DNA from: Orientallactaga sibirica
Lineage: Eukaryota; Chordata; Mammalia; Rodentia; Dipodidae
Direction: 5' to 3'
Assembly: GCA_036365145.1 (NCBI GenBank)
Contig: JAEOAD010001413.1
Span: 887,001-951,000 of the forward strand
Length of the DNA: 64,000 nt
Shown: one piece after another, positions 1 through 10,297 of the stretch
Position numbering within the stretch: the first letter of the stretch is position 1
Layout: each line of letters begins with the position of its first letter
Position numbers and translations under genes: made by a program
Notes under the pieces: model-generated
Seen by the model: the letters and a program-made list of their open reading frames with translations, nothing else
The model's database searches: none
Told to the model about the DNA's origin: nothing

Positions 1-344
1 CTGCACGCTTGGAGAGAGACTACCCTGCCCAAGGAGGACCACTTCAAGAATGCTGTGTGGACCAAACAAGAACTCTAAACTGCATGGTCTCGTGGAGAGT
101 TTGAAAAGCTGAAGGCTTTGTACTGCACTGCGGTCTCCATGGTGTATAAAAGAGGGCAGGGGGAGGGTCAATCTTGGGGGCCCTGGCATGCAGGTGTTCC
201 TGGTCATGGAAACTGCAGCACGGTGGGGCTGAATTGGATATGTCTAGTGGTTACAACAGGCTTGTTAAGTATAGATTGTTCCAGGTTAATTCAGTTAGCT
301 GTTCTCCTCCTCCTCCTCTTCTTTCTCTTCCTCTGCTTTTCTTT
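1..344. other. Repeat-poor sequence, no gene seen
   Basis: I see no gene or confident repeat here. It ends in a pyrimidine-rich run (about 301-345) that is probably the degenerate tail of the B1-like element that follows. Short open frames lack codon or family signals. Confidence 0.5.
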
Positions 345-483
345 ATATATTTGAGACAGGGTCTTATGTAGCCCAGACTGGCTCCAAACACCCTATGTCG
401 CCCAGGCTGGCTTTGAACTCCTGATCCTTCTGTCTCCACCCGCTAAGTGCTGGGATTACAAGTGTGTGACACCATGCCCTACT
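345..483 (-). mobile_element. Old B1-like SINE
   Basis: Reads gagacagggtcttatgtagc, then gaactcctgatcc and gctgggattacaag, the order expected of a 7SL-derived B1 read from its antisense strand. It is strongly diverged, so probably old. Confidence 0.7.
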
Positions 484-1077
484 TAAATTAGTCAGTTCCT
501 GAGGGTTCATCTAGAACCTTCTTTTTGGGGGGATGGGGATGACCCAACCCATCTCACTTGGATTGTACCAGCTGCTGGTACCCCAGAGTTCTCCAAGGAA
601 GCAGAGTATGTGTGCACATGCGTGCATGCATTTGGCACTCAGATTCTAACAAGGCCTCCCTGTTTCAACAGCAACTATACCACTGGTCTGATCACAGGAT
701 ACCAGCACCACCATACCTGGGTTTGTGGTGCTGGGGATGGAGCCCAGGGCTTCGTGCTTGCTATGCAATGCTCTACCAACTCCCCAGCCAGGTGGCTTTA
801 GCCTTCTGAGTTGCCATGGACGCTGGGTCCTCACACAACCGTCACACTGAGTCTGAAGCTCCTAATTGCAGAACTGAAGCCCTGGGGCCTGATCTTTACA
901 CCCCCATTTTTTGCTATCCCCAGGAACAAAGTTGTGTGGGGAGCCCCACCTACAGTCTCTACCCCCTGTTCTTTTCTCTTGGATACCCACTGGTCCGCTA
1001 TAAGCACAGAATTTTAGGCAATGCTCATTCACTCAGGAAAAGGGAACAGCGTATGGCTTCGGAAGAAGGTTCTAGAA
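484..1077. other. Repeat-poor sequence around an ID-like fragment
   Basis: Mostly unique sequence. The only element I can place is the ID-like fragment at 722-790. The open frames on both strands resemble no family I know. Confidence 0.45.
722..790 (-). mobile_element. ID-like SINE head
   Basis: On the minus strand this reads as a tRNA-like head with tggtagagcattg, ending in ccccagcaccacaaac. That is the ID-type promoter region without a long tail. Confidence 0.55.
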
Positions 1078-1084
1078 AAGATAT

Positions 1085-1087
<3 letters not shown>

Positions 1088-1115
<28 letters not shown>

Positions 1116-1254
1116 CGAGGTAGGGTCTCACTCTAGCCCAGGCTGACCTGGAATTCACTCTGTCGTCTCAGGGTGGCCTCGAACTCATGGCGATCCTCCT
1201 ACCTCTGCCTCCCGAGTGCTAGGATTAAAGGCGTGCGCCACCACGCCCGGCTTT
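1088..1254 (-). mobile_element. B1 SINE, first of a tandem pair
   Basis: A full-length B1 on the minus strand, with its poly(A) seen as a T-run on the left and its 5' end at cgcccggct. It is flanked by aagatataac at 1078-1087 and 1255-1264. Confidence 0.9.
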
Positions 1255-1261
1255 AAGATAT

Positions 1262-1264
<3 letters not shown>

Positions 1265-1295
<31 letters not shown>

Positions 1296-1432
1296 CGAGG
1301 TAGGGTCTCTCTCTGGTCCAGGCTGACCTGGAATTAACTATGTAGTCTCAGGGTGGCCTCGAACTCTCAGCAATCCTCCTGCCTCTGCCTCCCGAGTGCT
1401 GGGATTAAAGGCGTGCGCCACCACACCCGGCT
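1265..1432 (-). mobile_element. B1 SINE, second of a tandem pair
   Basis: A second full-length B1 in the same orientation. It is bounded by aagatataac at 1255-1264 and 1433-1442, so three copies of one target sequence frame two SINEs. The two B1s differ at several diagnostic sites (for example ctagccc/ggtccagg and ttcactctg/ttaactatg), which argues against simple duplication of one copy. Confidence 0.9.
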
Positions 1433-1442
1433 AAGATATAAC

Positions 1443-2295
1443 TTTTCCAAAGGGCAAGATGCCACACGTGCTTCCCATAGGCTGTGTGGCTGGTCATCTT
1501 GAGGTTCCCCAGCCTCAATGGGAGAGAACAGCAACAGTGGCCTTGGGAAAAGTGTGGCCAGCACTCCAGACCCAGGCCTTACCCGAGTGCTCCTGTACGC
1601 AAAGGGGGCTCCCTAGGGAAGGGGGACACTCTGGAAATGGCAGCGTGGGGGGGGGGCTTGTGGTGGTACTTGGAGCTTCAGGGACGGGCACCTCTGAGCA
1701 TAAGAGAGAACCAAGAGCTGATAAGGCAAGAGCTGACAGGCACCACTGGTGCTCCCAATGGGCTGCTTTTCCTAGAAGGCTTCTGCAGACTGGATACAGG
1801 ACGGTAAGCTTGAGCCTCTGGGTCACGTACACTCACAGGCAGAGTAGTCAGGCTTGAAAGGGTCAGCCTTGAAAGAATGACAGTGGTCTATGTTCAAAAG
1901 GGACGGCAGGGAGAGTTTTGGACGCATGCATGGAAGGTTTCCCAGAATTTCTTTCTGACTCCATTGACTGTGAACTTGACTATGACACAGTGCAAGTCCA
2001 CAGACTCTGGGGTGCTTCTGATGAGAAGCCTCCAGCAGGACAGTAAAGAAAGGCACCCCAAAACCTGTAAAATAGGGCTCCTGGAGAGGCAGCACATGAT
2101 CCATCCCAGGGTCTGCAAGATTCAGCTAGCCAGCTAAATCTGGCCAACTGCTGGTATTTTTATGGTCCATGAGCTAAGAATGGTTTTTACACTTTTAAAT
2201 GGTTACATTTAAAATGCTTATGTAAGTGCCTACATAATCTCCCAATTTTGCCTCTTGCCTGGTCAGGCCTGAAATATTTAATGGCAGGCCACTCA
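1443..2295. other. Repeat-poor sequence, no gene seen
   Basis: No recognisable repeat apart from a short G-run near 1650. Frames of about 105-130 codons are open on both strands at 1459-1857, which suggests stop-poor GC-rich DNA rather than coding sequence. Confidence 0.45.
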
Positions 2296-2310
2296 AGAGA
2301 AAGGGTTGTG

Positions 2311-2466
2311 GGGCTGGAGAGATGGCTTAGTGGTTAAGCACTTGCTTGTGAAGCCTGAGGACCCCAGTTCGAGGCTCGATTCCCCAGGACCCATGTAAGC
2401 CACATGCACAAGGTGGCCCATTCATCTGGAGTTCATTTGCCATGGCTGGAGGCCCTGGTGCACCCA

Positions 2467-2506
<40 letters not shown>

Positions 2507-2550
2507 GCTCTCAAATAAATAAATAAATAATAAAAATTAAAAAAAAAAAA
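2311..2550 (+). mobile_element. Dip-like SINE
   Basis: Runs from gggctggagagatggcttag through a (CT)n block to (AAAT)n and poly(A). An imperfect 15-bp TSD, agagaaaggg[t/c]tgtg, sits at about 2296-2310 and 2559-2573. Confidence 0.9.
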
Positions 2551-2573
2551 CACAAAAGAGAGAAAGGGCTGTG

Positions 2574-2690
2574 GCCAGACCTTGTAGCATGGGCTGTTAT
2601 CATAGCTCCCAGGGAGGCTGAAATAGCAGGAGCACAAGTTCAAGGCCTGCCTGGGCAACTCAGTAAAGCCCTGATTCAAAATTTAAATCT
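2574..2690 (+). mobile_element. Old B1-like SINE fragment
   Basis: Motifs cccagggaggctgaaa, agttcaaggcctgcctggg and gattcaaaattt follow B1 order but are much diverged. Confidence 0.5.
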
Positions 2691-2705
2691 AACAATAATT
2701 TTAAG

Positions 2706-3222
2706 GGACTTAAGGATGCAGCTAAGGGGTTGGGTGCTTGCCTAGAATCCCCGAGTAAGGGACTGATGGCATGGCTCAGTGGTAGAGCTCCTGCCTAGAA
2801 TCCCCCAGTGAGGGGCTGGGGCGTGGCTCAGTGGTAGAGCTCCTTCCTAGAATCCCCCAGTGAGGGGCTGGGGTGTGGGTCAGCGGTAGAGCTCCTGCCT
2901 AGAATCCCCCAGTGAGGGGCTGGGGATGTGGCTCAGTGGTAGAGCTCCTGTCTAGAATCCCCCAGTGAGGGGCTGGGGTTGTGGCTCAGTGGTAGAGCTC
3001 CTGCCTAGAATCCCCCAGTGAGGGGCTGGGGACGTGGCTCAGTGGTAGAGCTCCTGCCTAGAATCCCCCAGTGAGGGGCTGGGGACGTGGCTCAGTGATA
3101 GAGCTCCTACCTAGAATCCCCCAGTGAGGGGCTGGGGGCGTGGCTCAGTGGTAGAGTTCCTGCCTAGAATCCCCCAGTGAGGGGCTGGAGCTCAGTCATG
3201 TGTAAGGACCTAGGTTCAATCC
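2706..3222 (+). repeat. 53-bp tandem array derived from an ID-like SINE head
   Basis: About eight and a half tandem copies of a 52-53 bp unit. Each unit holds tggctcagtggtagag, which fits a pol III A box, then ctcctgcctag and aatcccccagtgagg. The last unit instead runs into aggacctaggttcaatcc, a B-box-like sequence, and then a CA tail. So many promoter heads share one terminal B box. The same unit recurs inverted near 29.5-30.1 kb. Confidence 0.9.

Positions 3223-3255
<33 letters not shown>
3223..3255. repeat. (CA)n microsatellite
   Basis: A pure CA run directly after the B-box end of the 53-bp array. It probably serves as the tail of that element. Confidence 0.95.
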
Positions 3256-3257
<2 letters not shown>

Positions 3258-4157
3258 AGTTTATAGAACATCCCCTTCCTCCTTTTTTGTATTGTCTCAC
3301 CGCTGCCTTCCGGGTGTACCTGTGAGAAAGACTCACCTCTGAAAATTAGACAGTGCGGATGAATGAGGCTAGGCTAGGGTTACAGGGCATGTGGGTTGCC
3401 AGGGTGAGCCAGGCAGTTCCTTTTGCCCCAGGAACAACTATAAACAAAAAGGTTCCTGTAAACATCAAATGTGATGTGGAACATGAATGTATCTGCATAA
3501 GCTCAGAACCCTTCTGGAATAAAAAAAATTATTGTTCTTCCTGGATGTTTGCGAGCTGATTTATTACAAAATCTGTGTTTTGTCTCATAAACATTGTTAC
3601 ATGCCATCCGCAGTCCACACAAAATATAAGAATGTGGGGTAGGAATTTGCCCCTCTGCCAGAGGTGACCTGGGCATGCTGCCATTGCCAGGTCAGGGGCA
3701 CCTCTGTACTGGGCCAGGTCTCACAATACCTTGCTAAAATCACCTGCTCAGAGCAGAAGGGAGCCAAGCTCATGTTGAAAACAGGCTCACAGAAGACAGC
3801 TCTCCAGTCTACACTCACGCACAGAAACCTCCCAACCGCAGTCACGTGTGGGTGAGGGGACAGGAGGGAAAACTGCAGGTTTTAGGAAACTTAGGATACA
3901 AACCACTTAGTGCCAGAAAGGAAACCACAATGTGCGGTAATCCGAGGAGAAGGGACATGCTATCTCTCTCAAGTCACTCTAACCTGCTTCAGGGAAGTGT
4001 CACCTTACTTGTCTCTGCCTCAGGACCCATACTATGCACACCAGCCTAGGAGGTTCTGAACGTGAGCAGCACTTAAGGTGTGAAATTCATGGCCAACAAA
4101 GTCCTGACGAGGTGGCCAGGCTGTCACCAGAACACAGGTCTCTGTCCCTTGTCCAAA
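3256..4157. other. Repeat-poor sequence, no gene seen
   Basis: About 900 bp without a recognised repeat. No frame with family resemblance was seen, nor any convincing exon. Confidence 0.45.
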
Positions 4158-4168
4158 AGCCCCTTCCC

Positions 4169-4449
4169 GGGCTGGAGAGATGGCTTAGCGGCTAAGGCGC
4201 CTGCCTGCTAAGCCTAAGAACACTGGTTCCAATCTCCAGGTCCCACGTTTAGCCAGATGCAGTGACGCAAGGGCGCAATGCCGCACTTGACCACAAGGGG
4301 GCGCACGCATCTGGATTTCGTTCACAGCAGCTGAGAGACTGCTGGCGCGCCCATCTCTGTCTCCCTCTCTCTCTCTATCTCTCTCTGTCTCTCTCTCCAA
4401 AAATAAATAAAAACAAATAATAATAATAATAATAAAATTTTTTTTCAAC
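4169..4449 (+). mobile_element. Dip-like SINE, long subfamily
   Basis: It carries the extra block cgcaagggcgcaatgccgca followed by ccacaagggggcgc, which is absent from the short form, and has a perfect 11-bp TSD agccccttccc at 4158-4168 and 4450-4460. The extra block includes a CTCF-like core with one mismatch to the usual consensus. Confidence 0.92.
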
Positions 4450-4507
4450 AGCCCCTTCCCTCCACTAGCTCAGGCTGGGTCAAAATTCCTTGGATTTTAA
4501 GCAATCT

Positions 4508-4754
4508 TTTTTTCTTTCTTCCCTTCCTCTTCCTCCCTCTCTTCCCTCCTTCCTCTGTGTGTCAGGGTCTCTTGTACAATGGAACTTGCTATGGAATCGA
4601 GAATGACCTTGAACTCCTCCTGGACCTCCTGTCTCCCCCTCCCGAGTCCTAGGATTACAGATAATCGGCACCACACTTGCCTTCTGCAGTGCTGGGATCA
4701 AGCCTCGTGCGTGCAAGGCAAGTATCTGCCCACTGAGCTAAATGCCCAGCCCCA
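4508..4754 (-). mobile_element. ID+B1 composite SINE (B4/RSINE1-like)
   Basis: From right to left on the minus strand there is an ID-like head (ggggctgggcatttagctca at the 5' end) and then a diverged B1 body ending in a polypyrimidine tail at 4508-4555. Confidence 0.7.
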
Positions 4755-5446
4755 GGCGACTTGCACAGAAGAAGACATTGCTTGAAGAGGCGTGCTGATG
4801 CCTAGTTCCTGCTGGGGCTGCCTTCTGTGAGCTGAGAAGAAACTCCCGGTATTGTGACGGCGTTTATGTACAAGCAAACAAGAGAGCACTCAGTCACTGG
4901 GACCTGAATCATGCCTGAAATCGACAGCGACATAAATGCACCAGCAGCAGCCACGTGGTGTGGTCAGGCCAGAACATATACACCCTCACTCCCATAGCAG
5001 GGTCTCTTCAAAACTTCTGCCCCCAAAGCAGGTCATAAGTTTTCCTGTCACAGACGTAAAGCTGAAGGTGAACCGGAAACTGCCTGGCAGCACTCTCTGA
5101 TCTTGCAAGGGGGCCTGGAAATAAAGGGTGGCTTTTAGAGACCAGGAGCCAACTTGAGATGCCAAGGGAAGCTCGAGGTCTCTAACCACTGAGCAACCCC
5201 CTAGCCCGTGGTTGACGTGTAACTCCATCACAGTTTCCGATGACATAACGAATGCAGGAAGAGTCCCAAACTCTTCGTTATCTCGTCAGCACAGTGACTA
5301 ATGAACAGGGAAGCACTTTGAACCAGGGTGTGTGCCTGACGCTTTGAGAAAAACCTATGTGTGGTTCCCATGTCCTTACAGAAGGAGTGATTTCTGCTTA
5401 GCATGCAACTGTGAGCACCTACTGTGTGCCTTGTGTGTGCATAGTC
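4755..5446. other. Repeat-poor sequence with an ID-like remnant
   Basis: No gene seen. At about 5175-5208, ctaaccactgagcaaccccc resembles a short minus-strand ID head. Confidence 0.4.
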
Positions 5447-5519
5447 AGGAAGACAGTCTTGGCTTCTTCTTCCCATTCCTTTCTTCCTCCCCCCTTCCTC
5501 CCTTCTTACCCTCCCTGCC

Positions 5520-5626
5520 TGGAGACAAGGTATTGTTATGAAGCTAGGCTGGTATCAAACTTGCAATCCTCCTGCCTCAGCCTCCCAAGTGCGGGGACTA
5601 CAGGTGTAGGCCACCATGCCCAGCTG
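5520..5626 (-). mobile_element. Old B1-like SINE
   Basis: Gagacaaggtattgttatga, caatcctcctgcctcagcct and ccaccatgcccagct are in antisense B1 order. A pyrimidine run at 5470-5518 is its likely tail. Confidence 0.75.
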
Positions 5627-6298
5627 GTCCTGGCCGCTTGAAGACACATTTCATTGAGGACAACAAAGCCACAACAAGTGGCACAGCCCAGCGAGGCAAA
5701 GCAGGAGCTTGCTCAGATAGGCCCAGAGGGAGGAGGGAGGACTGGGAACCTCCCCCCAGCTTGAAACCCACCCCTCCCCCACAGGTAGAAGCCACAAATC
5801 TGTCCTGGAGTCCCAGTGCCTCTAGCACAGACTGACCATCACCCTAGACCACCTGTTTGCAGGTCTGAGACCACTGAGAGCCCCTCCCCTCCGCTCCGCT
5901 CCAGACCAGGCCTCCCTGAAGCTGGTATTCCGAGCCCAGGCCAGGGCACATAAAATGCATTTGATATTATAAATGTTTATTGAATGGAGTTCAAGGAGGG
6001 GAGGGATCCTTTTCACTCCCCACCCTCGTCCCCCAACCCACCGAGAGCGGCTCAGTTAAAAGACAGGAACCCAAACATTAACGATGACTGTGTTCAAGCA
6101 GGAGAGGAAGGTCAGGCAGCATGGGGTTTACTGGAGGTTCAGCAAAGAGCCGGGATGAAGGTCATGGCCAGCCTGTGCAGTAGCCCAGATCTGAGGGTGG
6201 GTGGGTACATGGAGCCATTTTTGGAAGACCCTCAACCATCTGGTGAATTTCCCAAGGAAAGAGAGGTGCGGCTCTGGGCACAAGGACATTCTGTCTGA
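5627..6298. other. Repeat-poor sequence with a possible ancient LINE/MIR remnant
   Basis: Unique sequence. At 5963-5985, aaatgtttattgaatggag resembles the 3' end of old L2/MIR-type elements. That is a weak call from one short motif. Confidence 0.35.
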
Positions 6299-6412
6299 CC
6301 AGGTATGATGGTGTGGGTCTGAAATGCCACCACTCAGGAGCAGAGGTAGGAGACGCAACACAAGTCTGCACCCAGCTTAGGCTATGCAGCCAGACCCTGT
6401 CTCAAAAGCAAG
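6299..6412 (+). mobile_element. Old B1-like SINE
   Basis: Gaccaggtatgatggtgtgg, ggagcagaggtaggag and ccctgtctcaaaagc are in sense B1 order. A younger B1 is inserted right at its tail. Confidence 0.65.
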
Positions 6413-6416
6413 GACT

Positions 6417-6558
6417 GCCGGGCGTGGTGGCGCACGCCTTTATTCCCAGCACTCGGGAGGCAGAGGTAGGAGGATCGCCATGAGTTCGAGGCTACCCTGA
6501 GACTACAGAGTGAATTCCAGGTCAGCTTGGACCAGAGTGAGACCCTACTTCGAAAAAC

Positions 6559-6589
<31 letters not shown>
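6417..6589 (+). mobile_element. B1 SINE
   Basis: A full-length B1 from gccgggcgtggtggcgcac to a long poly(A). The repeated aaaagcaagg[a/g]ctg on each side looks like its TSD. Confidence 0.93.
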
Positions 6590-6596
<7 letters not shown>

Positions 6597-6724
6597 CTGG
6601 CGTGCGGCTTGGTGGTACACAACTTGCCTCGCATCCCCCATTGAGGGCTTGGAGGCTTGGCTCAGAGGTAGAGCACGTGCTAGCATGGTTAAGGCCCTGG
6701 GTTCCATCCCTGGCCCAGCAAATA
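6597..6724 (+). mobile_element. ID-like SINE with two heads
   Basis: Two ID-like heads in tandem, joined by gcatcccccattgagg, then a single ctgggttccatccc B-box-like stretch. This is the minimal form of the multi-head structure seen in the 53-bp arrays. Confidence 0.6.
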
Positions 6725-8190
6725 CATTTGAAAAGCTTGAGAAGGTGGCCTGGGTCACAGGCGCAGGCTGCGGGAAACACTTGGAAGTGCTTTCGCTGAC
6801 AAGTTGCCTGAGAGAGACGCTGCCAGCAGAGGCTGGTTTCTATTTTAGTGCGAACATCGGGAAACAAGCTTAAAACACATGCGCTTCAACTCAGGGCAGC
6901 TGTTTTCCCAAACAGCTCAAAATAGGGGCTCTCTACATCACACGTGACCCTCACATGCGTGGTTCCTTCCCCACCAATATGACCAGCAGGTTCTAGATTT
7001 GCATACGAGATTTCATTTTCTTACACAGCCTGCAAAACTCAAAAACTATATACCTTAAAACTAGACCCAATTCCATATAGTTGTCAGTAATCTTCAGGTA
7101 AGCAGCCCACCGCTTTTCAGGGGGCTGCGCAGACCGCCTGGGGAAAGTTTAATCTCGAAGGCAATTGGACCGCAAGTGGCCCTGCTCCACATGAACAGGT
7201 CCCACTGTCAGGGGGTCTTCGCAGGTAATCTGTCACTGGCTTTCGCAGAATAGAAACGGTGCTCCAGCACCTTGATGGTGGGACGCTCGAGGTGCTGGGG
7301 CAATCCTGCTTCCCAAATGTGGCCAAAGTAAATCAAAGAAAAACAGCTCCACGGTACTTGCTGGGGAATTGAGATTTCAAAGTAATCTTCGAGCCCTCAC
7401 TGTGGATGAATTTTAAAAGGCCTCCAGGCTTCAGCGTGATGGGAGGCCAGTGGGAAGTATAGCGTGAGGATGAACAGTGCCCCCAGTAGCTGCCCCTTCC
7501 CCTGTCCCCGCCACCAGAGGGCTTGGCCTAGTGCTGGCATGGAGCCAGCACATGGTTGGTCCAGGATGCAGGGTGAGGCCGGATCCCAGGGTTGGTGGTG
7601 ACCCACGGGTCTTTTCCGGGCATCCTACAGTGGCAAAGCCTGCAGCTCGAGAGGAAAGGAGCTTCAAAGCCCAGCCATGACCCTGCAGGTCAGCTGGCCT
7701 CCTTTCTTGCTCGTGTCCTTGATATAACGAAGCCATGCAGCTTGAGAGGAGGGGAGAGAGCTGGGTTTTGGCGATCGGTCAGTATGAGGAAGCAGCTTCC
7801 TGCTTGAGCTAAGGATGTCCGGGTACGTGGACCCTGTGCCCAGCCAGTGCCTGCTGGGCATCTGAGACTGAGGACGCTGTCCTAGCTTCAAAAAGCCCAG
7901 CTGTTTTCTTCCAGGGATATGCTCTCCTTCAGGAGGCCCAGAGCATTCTCCCTAAACATCAAGGGTTGGTGACAGATGAATAAGTTGGCCTTTCCAGCAA
8001 TACGGGAGAAGCCACGGGTGGGAGTATGTCCTATGCTGGGAAAGATGCTGGGGCTTTGGAGGGTCACACTCATTCTCCTACCCTTGTCTCGGCTCTGCCA
8101 TCCACACTGCAGCCCTCTACCCCCAGTCTGCATTGAGCAGTGAGCATTGAGCTGATAATGGCTTGGTATGGGGCTCTGTATTGTGGTCTT
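6725..8190. other. Long repeat-poor stretch
   Basis: About 1.46 kb with no recognised repeat. It includes an AT-richer part at 6880-7110 and open frames of about 70-100 codons on both strands at 7430-7740, with no family resemblance. It is a candidate for comparison with other rodents. Confidence 0.4.
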
Positions 8191-8205
8191 GGTTTATTGT
8201 TTTTA

Positions 8206-8387
8206 TTTTATTTTATTTATTTGAGAGAAGGGGGGATGGGCACGCCAGGGCCTCCAGCCACTGCAAACGAACTCCAGATGCATGTGCCCCCTTGTGCATC
8301 TGGCTTACGTGAGTCCTGGAGAATTGAATTGGGATCCTCTGGTTTTGCAGGCAAATGCCTTAACCACTAAGCCATCCCTCCAGCCCC
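8206..8387 (-). mobile_element. Dip-like SINE
   Basis: A minus-strand copy ending at its 5' head ccatccctccagcccc. A 15-bp TSD ggtttattgttttta lies at about 8191-8205 and 8388-8402. Confidence 0.92.
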
Positions 8388-8398
8388 GGTTTATTGTT

Positions 8399-8466
8399 TT
8401 TATTTTATTTTATTTTATTTTATTTTATTTTATTTTATTTTATTTTATTTTATTTTATTTTATTTT
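8399..8466. repeat. (TTTTA)n pentanucleotide microsatellite
   Basis: About 13 tandem TTTTA units between a Dip-like copy and a B1. It may have grown from the poly(A) tail of the neighbouring minus-strand B1. Confidence 0.95.
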
Positions 8467-8613
8467 TTTGGTTTTTCGAGGTAGGGTCTCACTCTGGTCC
8501 AGGCTGACCTGGAATTAACTATGTAGTCTCAGGGTGGCCTCGAACTCCCGGCGATCCTCCTACCTCAGCCTCCCGAGTGCTGGGATTAAAAGCGTGCGCC
8601 ACCACACCCGGCT
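8467..8613 (-). mobile_element. B1 SINE
   Basis: Full-length antisense B1, from ggtttttcgaggtagggtct to accacacccggct. Confidence 0.93.
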
Positions 8614-8616
8614 TGT

Positions 8617-8727
8617 TTTTTTTTTTTTTTTTTTTTTAAGGCAGGGTCTCAGACTCATAGCAATCCTTACCTCAGCCTCCCAAGTATTGGGATTACAAGC
8701 TCAGTGAGCTACTGTGTCAACTGTTCT
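8617..8727 (-). mobile_element. B1-like SINE with internal deletion
   Basis: T-run, aaggcagggtctcagactca and tattgggattacaagc. The middle of the B1 body is missing. Confidence 0.6.
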
Positions 8728-9435
8728 AGGGTCTTGGTGGGGCAAGAAGGCTCCCAGCCCAAGTTAGACCCCTGCTAACGAGGCCTGACGAAAGTTACAG
8801 TGCAGAGGTGAGTGAGTGAGGAGCAGCTGGGTGCATGGCGCGCTGTCCCCCAGGGGCTCTGGGACTCCAGGAGGGCCAACTGGGTTTGGGCTGCTGGGAC
8901 CTGAGCCACCTACCCAATACCCACCTGAATAGAGGACAGTGACACAAAAATGTCCTCGGCCATTCTTCCACGCTAAGGCCTCTCAGGGCCGACATGATGA
9001 GGTACCAAGTCTTCCTCCATGGGAAGGTCAGAGACACGACTGCAGTGGAATCTAAGTAGATGGCCACAACACCTCAGTGGACATGAACACATGCTGCTGG
9101 CCACCCACAGGCTCTCACCCAGCTCTTGTTATTGAGCCCACCAGAGCTCTAGGGGCAAAGTGCTCTCTCCTGTGTGGACCCAGAGAGCCAGCACACAGCT
9201 CCGTCCACCTACCATCACAAGACATCTTATAACAGCTTGCAGAGAGATTTCTTACACTTATTTCTCTCTGTCGCTCTCCTGTTTTTCCTTCTCTCTCTTC
9301 TTCCCTCTCCTTTTCTGTTTTTGCAGAGGTAGGGATTGAACCCAGAGATTCAACATATGCTAGATAAGTGTTTTGCCCCTGCACCACATCCGAGGGGCTG
9401 TGTGGCTTTTTAAACTCATTTAAAAATATATTTTT
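8728..9435. other. Repeat-poor sequence with an ID-like remnant
   Basis: No gene seen. At 9330-9402, gaggtagggattgaaccc then cctgcaccacatccgagggg resembles a minus-strand ID head. A pyrimidine-rich segment lies at 9260-9320. Confidence 0.4.
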
Positions 9436-9783
9436 TGCATGTGGATGTGTGGTGGATGTAGATGTGGTACAGATGTATGTGTTTGTGTGTGTGTGTGACA
9501 TGTGCGCACATGCATGCCAAAGGTTGATGGCAGGTATCCTTAATCACTCTCCACCTTTTTTTTTTTTTTTTTTTTTGAGATAGGGGCTTTCACTAAACCT
9601 GAAGTTCACTGACTGGGCTACACCAGCCAGCCAGCCAGCCAGCCAACTGGCTCCAGAAATCCTCCTGTCTCCACCTTCCAGAGCTGGGATTACAGATGTT
9701 CACTACCATGCAGAGCTTGTACATGGGTCCTCGGGATCCATATTCAGTAAGCAACTTATGTAATGGGCCACCTCCCCAGCGCC
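9436..9783 (-). mobile_element. B4A SINE
   Basis: Minus-strand order of a B4A: GT-rich tail, cactctccacct, a T-run with gagataggg, a B1-like middle, then the ID head ending in cacctccccagc. An (AGCC)n run at 9606-9640 interrupts it. Confidence 0.8.
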
Positions 9784-9802
9784 CTCTCCCCATCCAGCCC
9801 CC

Positions 9803-9869
9803 ATTTATTTATTTATTTATTTATTTATTCATTCATTCATTCATTCATTCATTCATTCATTCATTCATT
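9803..9869. repeat. (ATTT)n(ATTC)n compound microsatellite
   Basis: A run of attt units changes cleanly to about ten attc units, directly before an old minus-strand B1-like element whose tail it probably replaced. Confidence 0.95.
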
Positions 9870-9975
9870 TGTGGCAGGGTCTTGCTTTATAGCCCAGGCT
9901 GCTATAGCTGCTGATGTAGCTTAGACAGGAACTTTAACTCCTGACCTTCAGTCTGTCGAGTGCTAGGGTTACACA
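9870..9975 (-). mobile_element. Old B1-like SINE
   Basis: Gtggcagggtcttgctttat, gaactttaactcctgacctt and gtgctagggttacac follow antisense B1 order. Confidence 0.6.
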
Positions 9976-10140
9976 CTGAAATGACTTCCCAAGTAACCTG
10001 TTAACTGAACTTCAGACAATGTTGACTATACATGACTTTTAGCTGAGAGATATTTGATTAAAGTCACTCAACCAAAGGAACGAGTAGAAGTGAAGCGAAG
10101 CAGGTTCAGATGGCATTGTTTTATGAGAAGGCCCCAAGAG

Positions 10141-10283
10141 GCGGGCATAGTGGCACACGCCAGCACTCGGGAGGCAGAGGCAGGAGGATTGTTGTGAGTT
10201 TGAGGCCAGCCTGAGACTACATTGTGAATTCCAGGTCAGCCAGAGCTGGAGCGAGACCCTACCTCAGCGGGGGGTGGGGGAAT
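10141..10283 (+). mobile_element. B1 SINE
   Basis: Sense B1 missing about ten bases where cctttaatcc would lie. The poly(A) has decayed to a G-rich run (gcggggggtggggg). Confidence 0.85.
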
Positions 10284-10297
10284 AGGCCCAAGAAAGC

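Noticed and set aside
2706..3222. CRISPR array, because of regular spacing
   Set aside because: The units are contiguous with no unique spacers, the A-box-like core ties them to an ID-type SINE, and the host is a mammal.
6382..6867. 161-codon minus-strand frame
   Set aside because: It crosses an antisense B1 poly(T) (a run of F residues) and a two-headed ID-like SINE.
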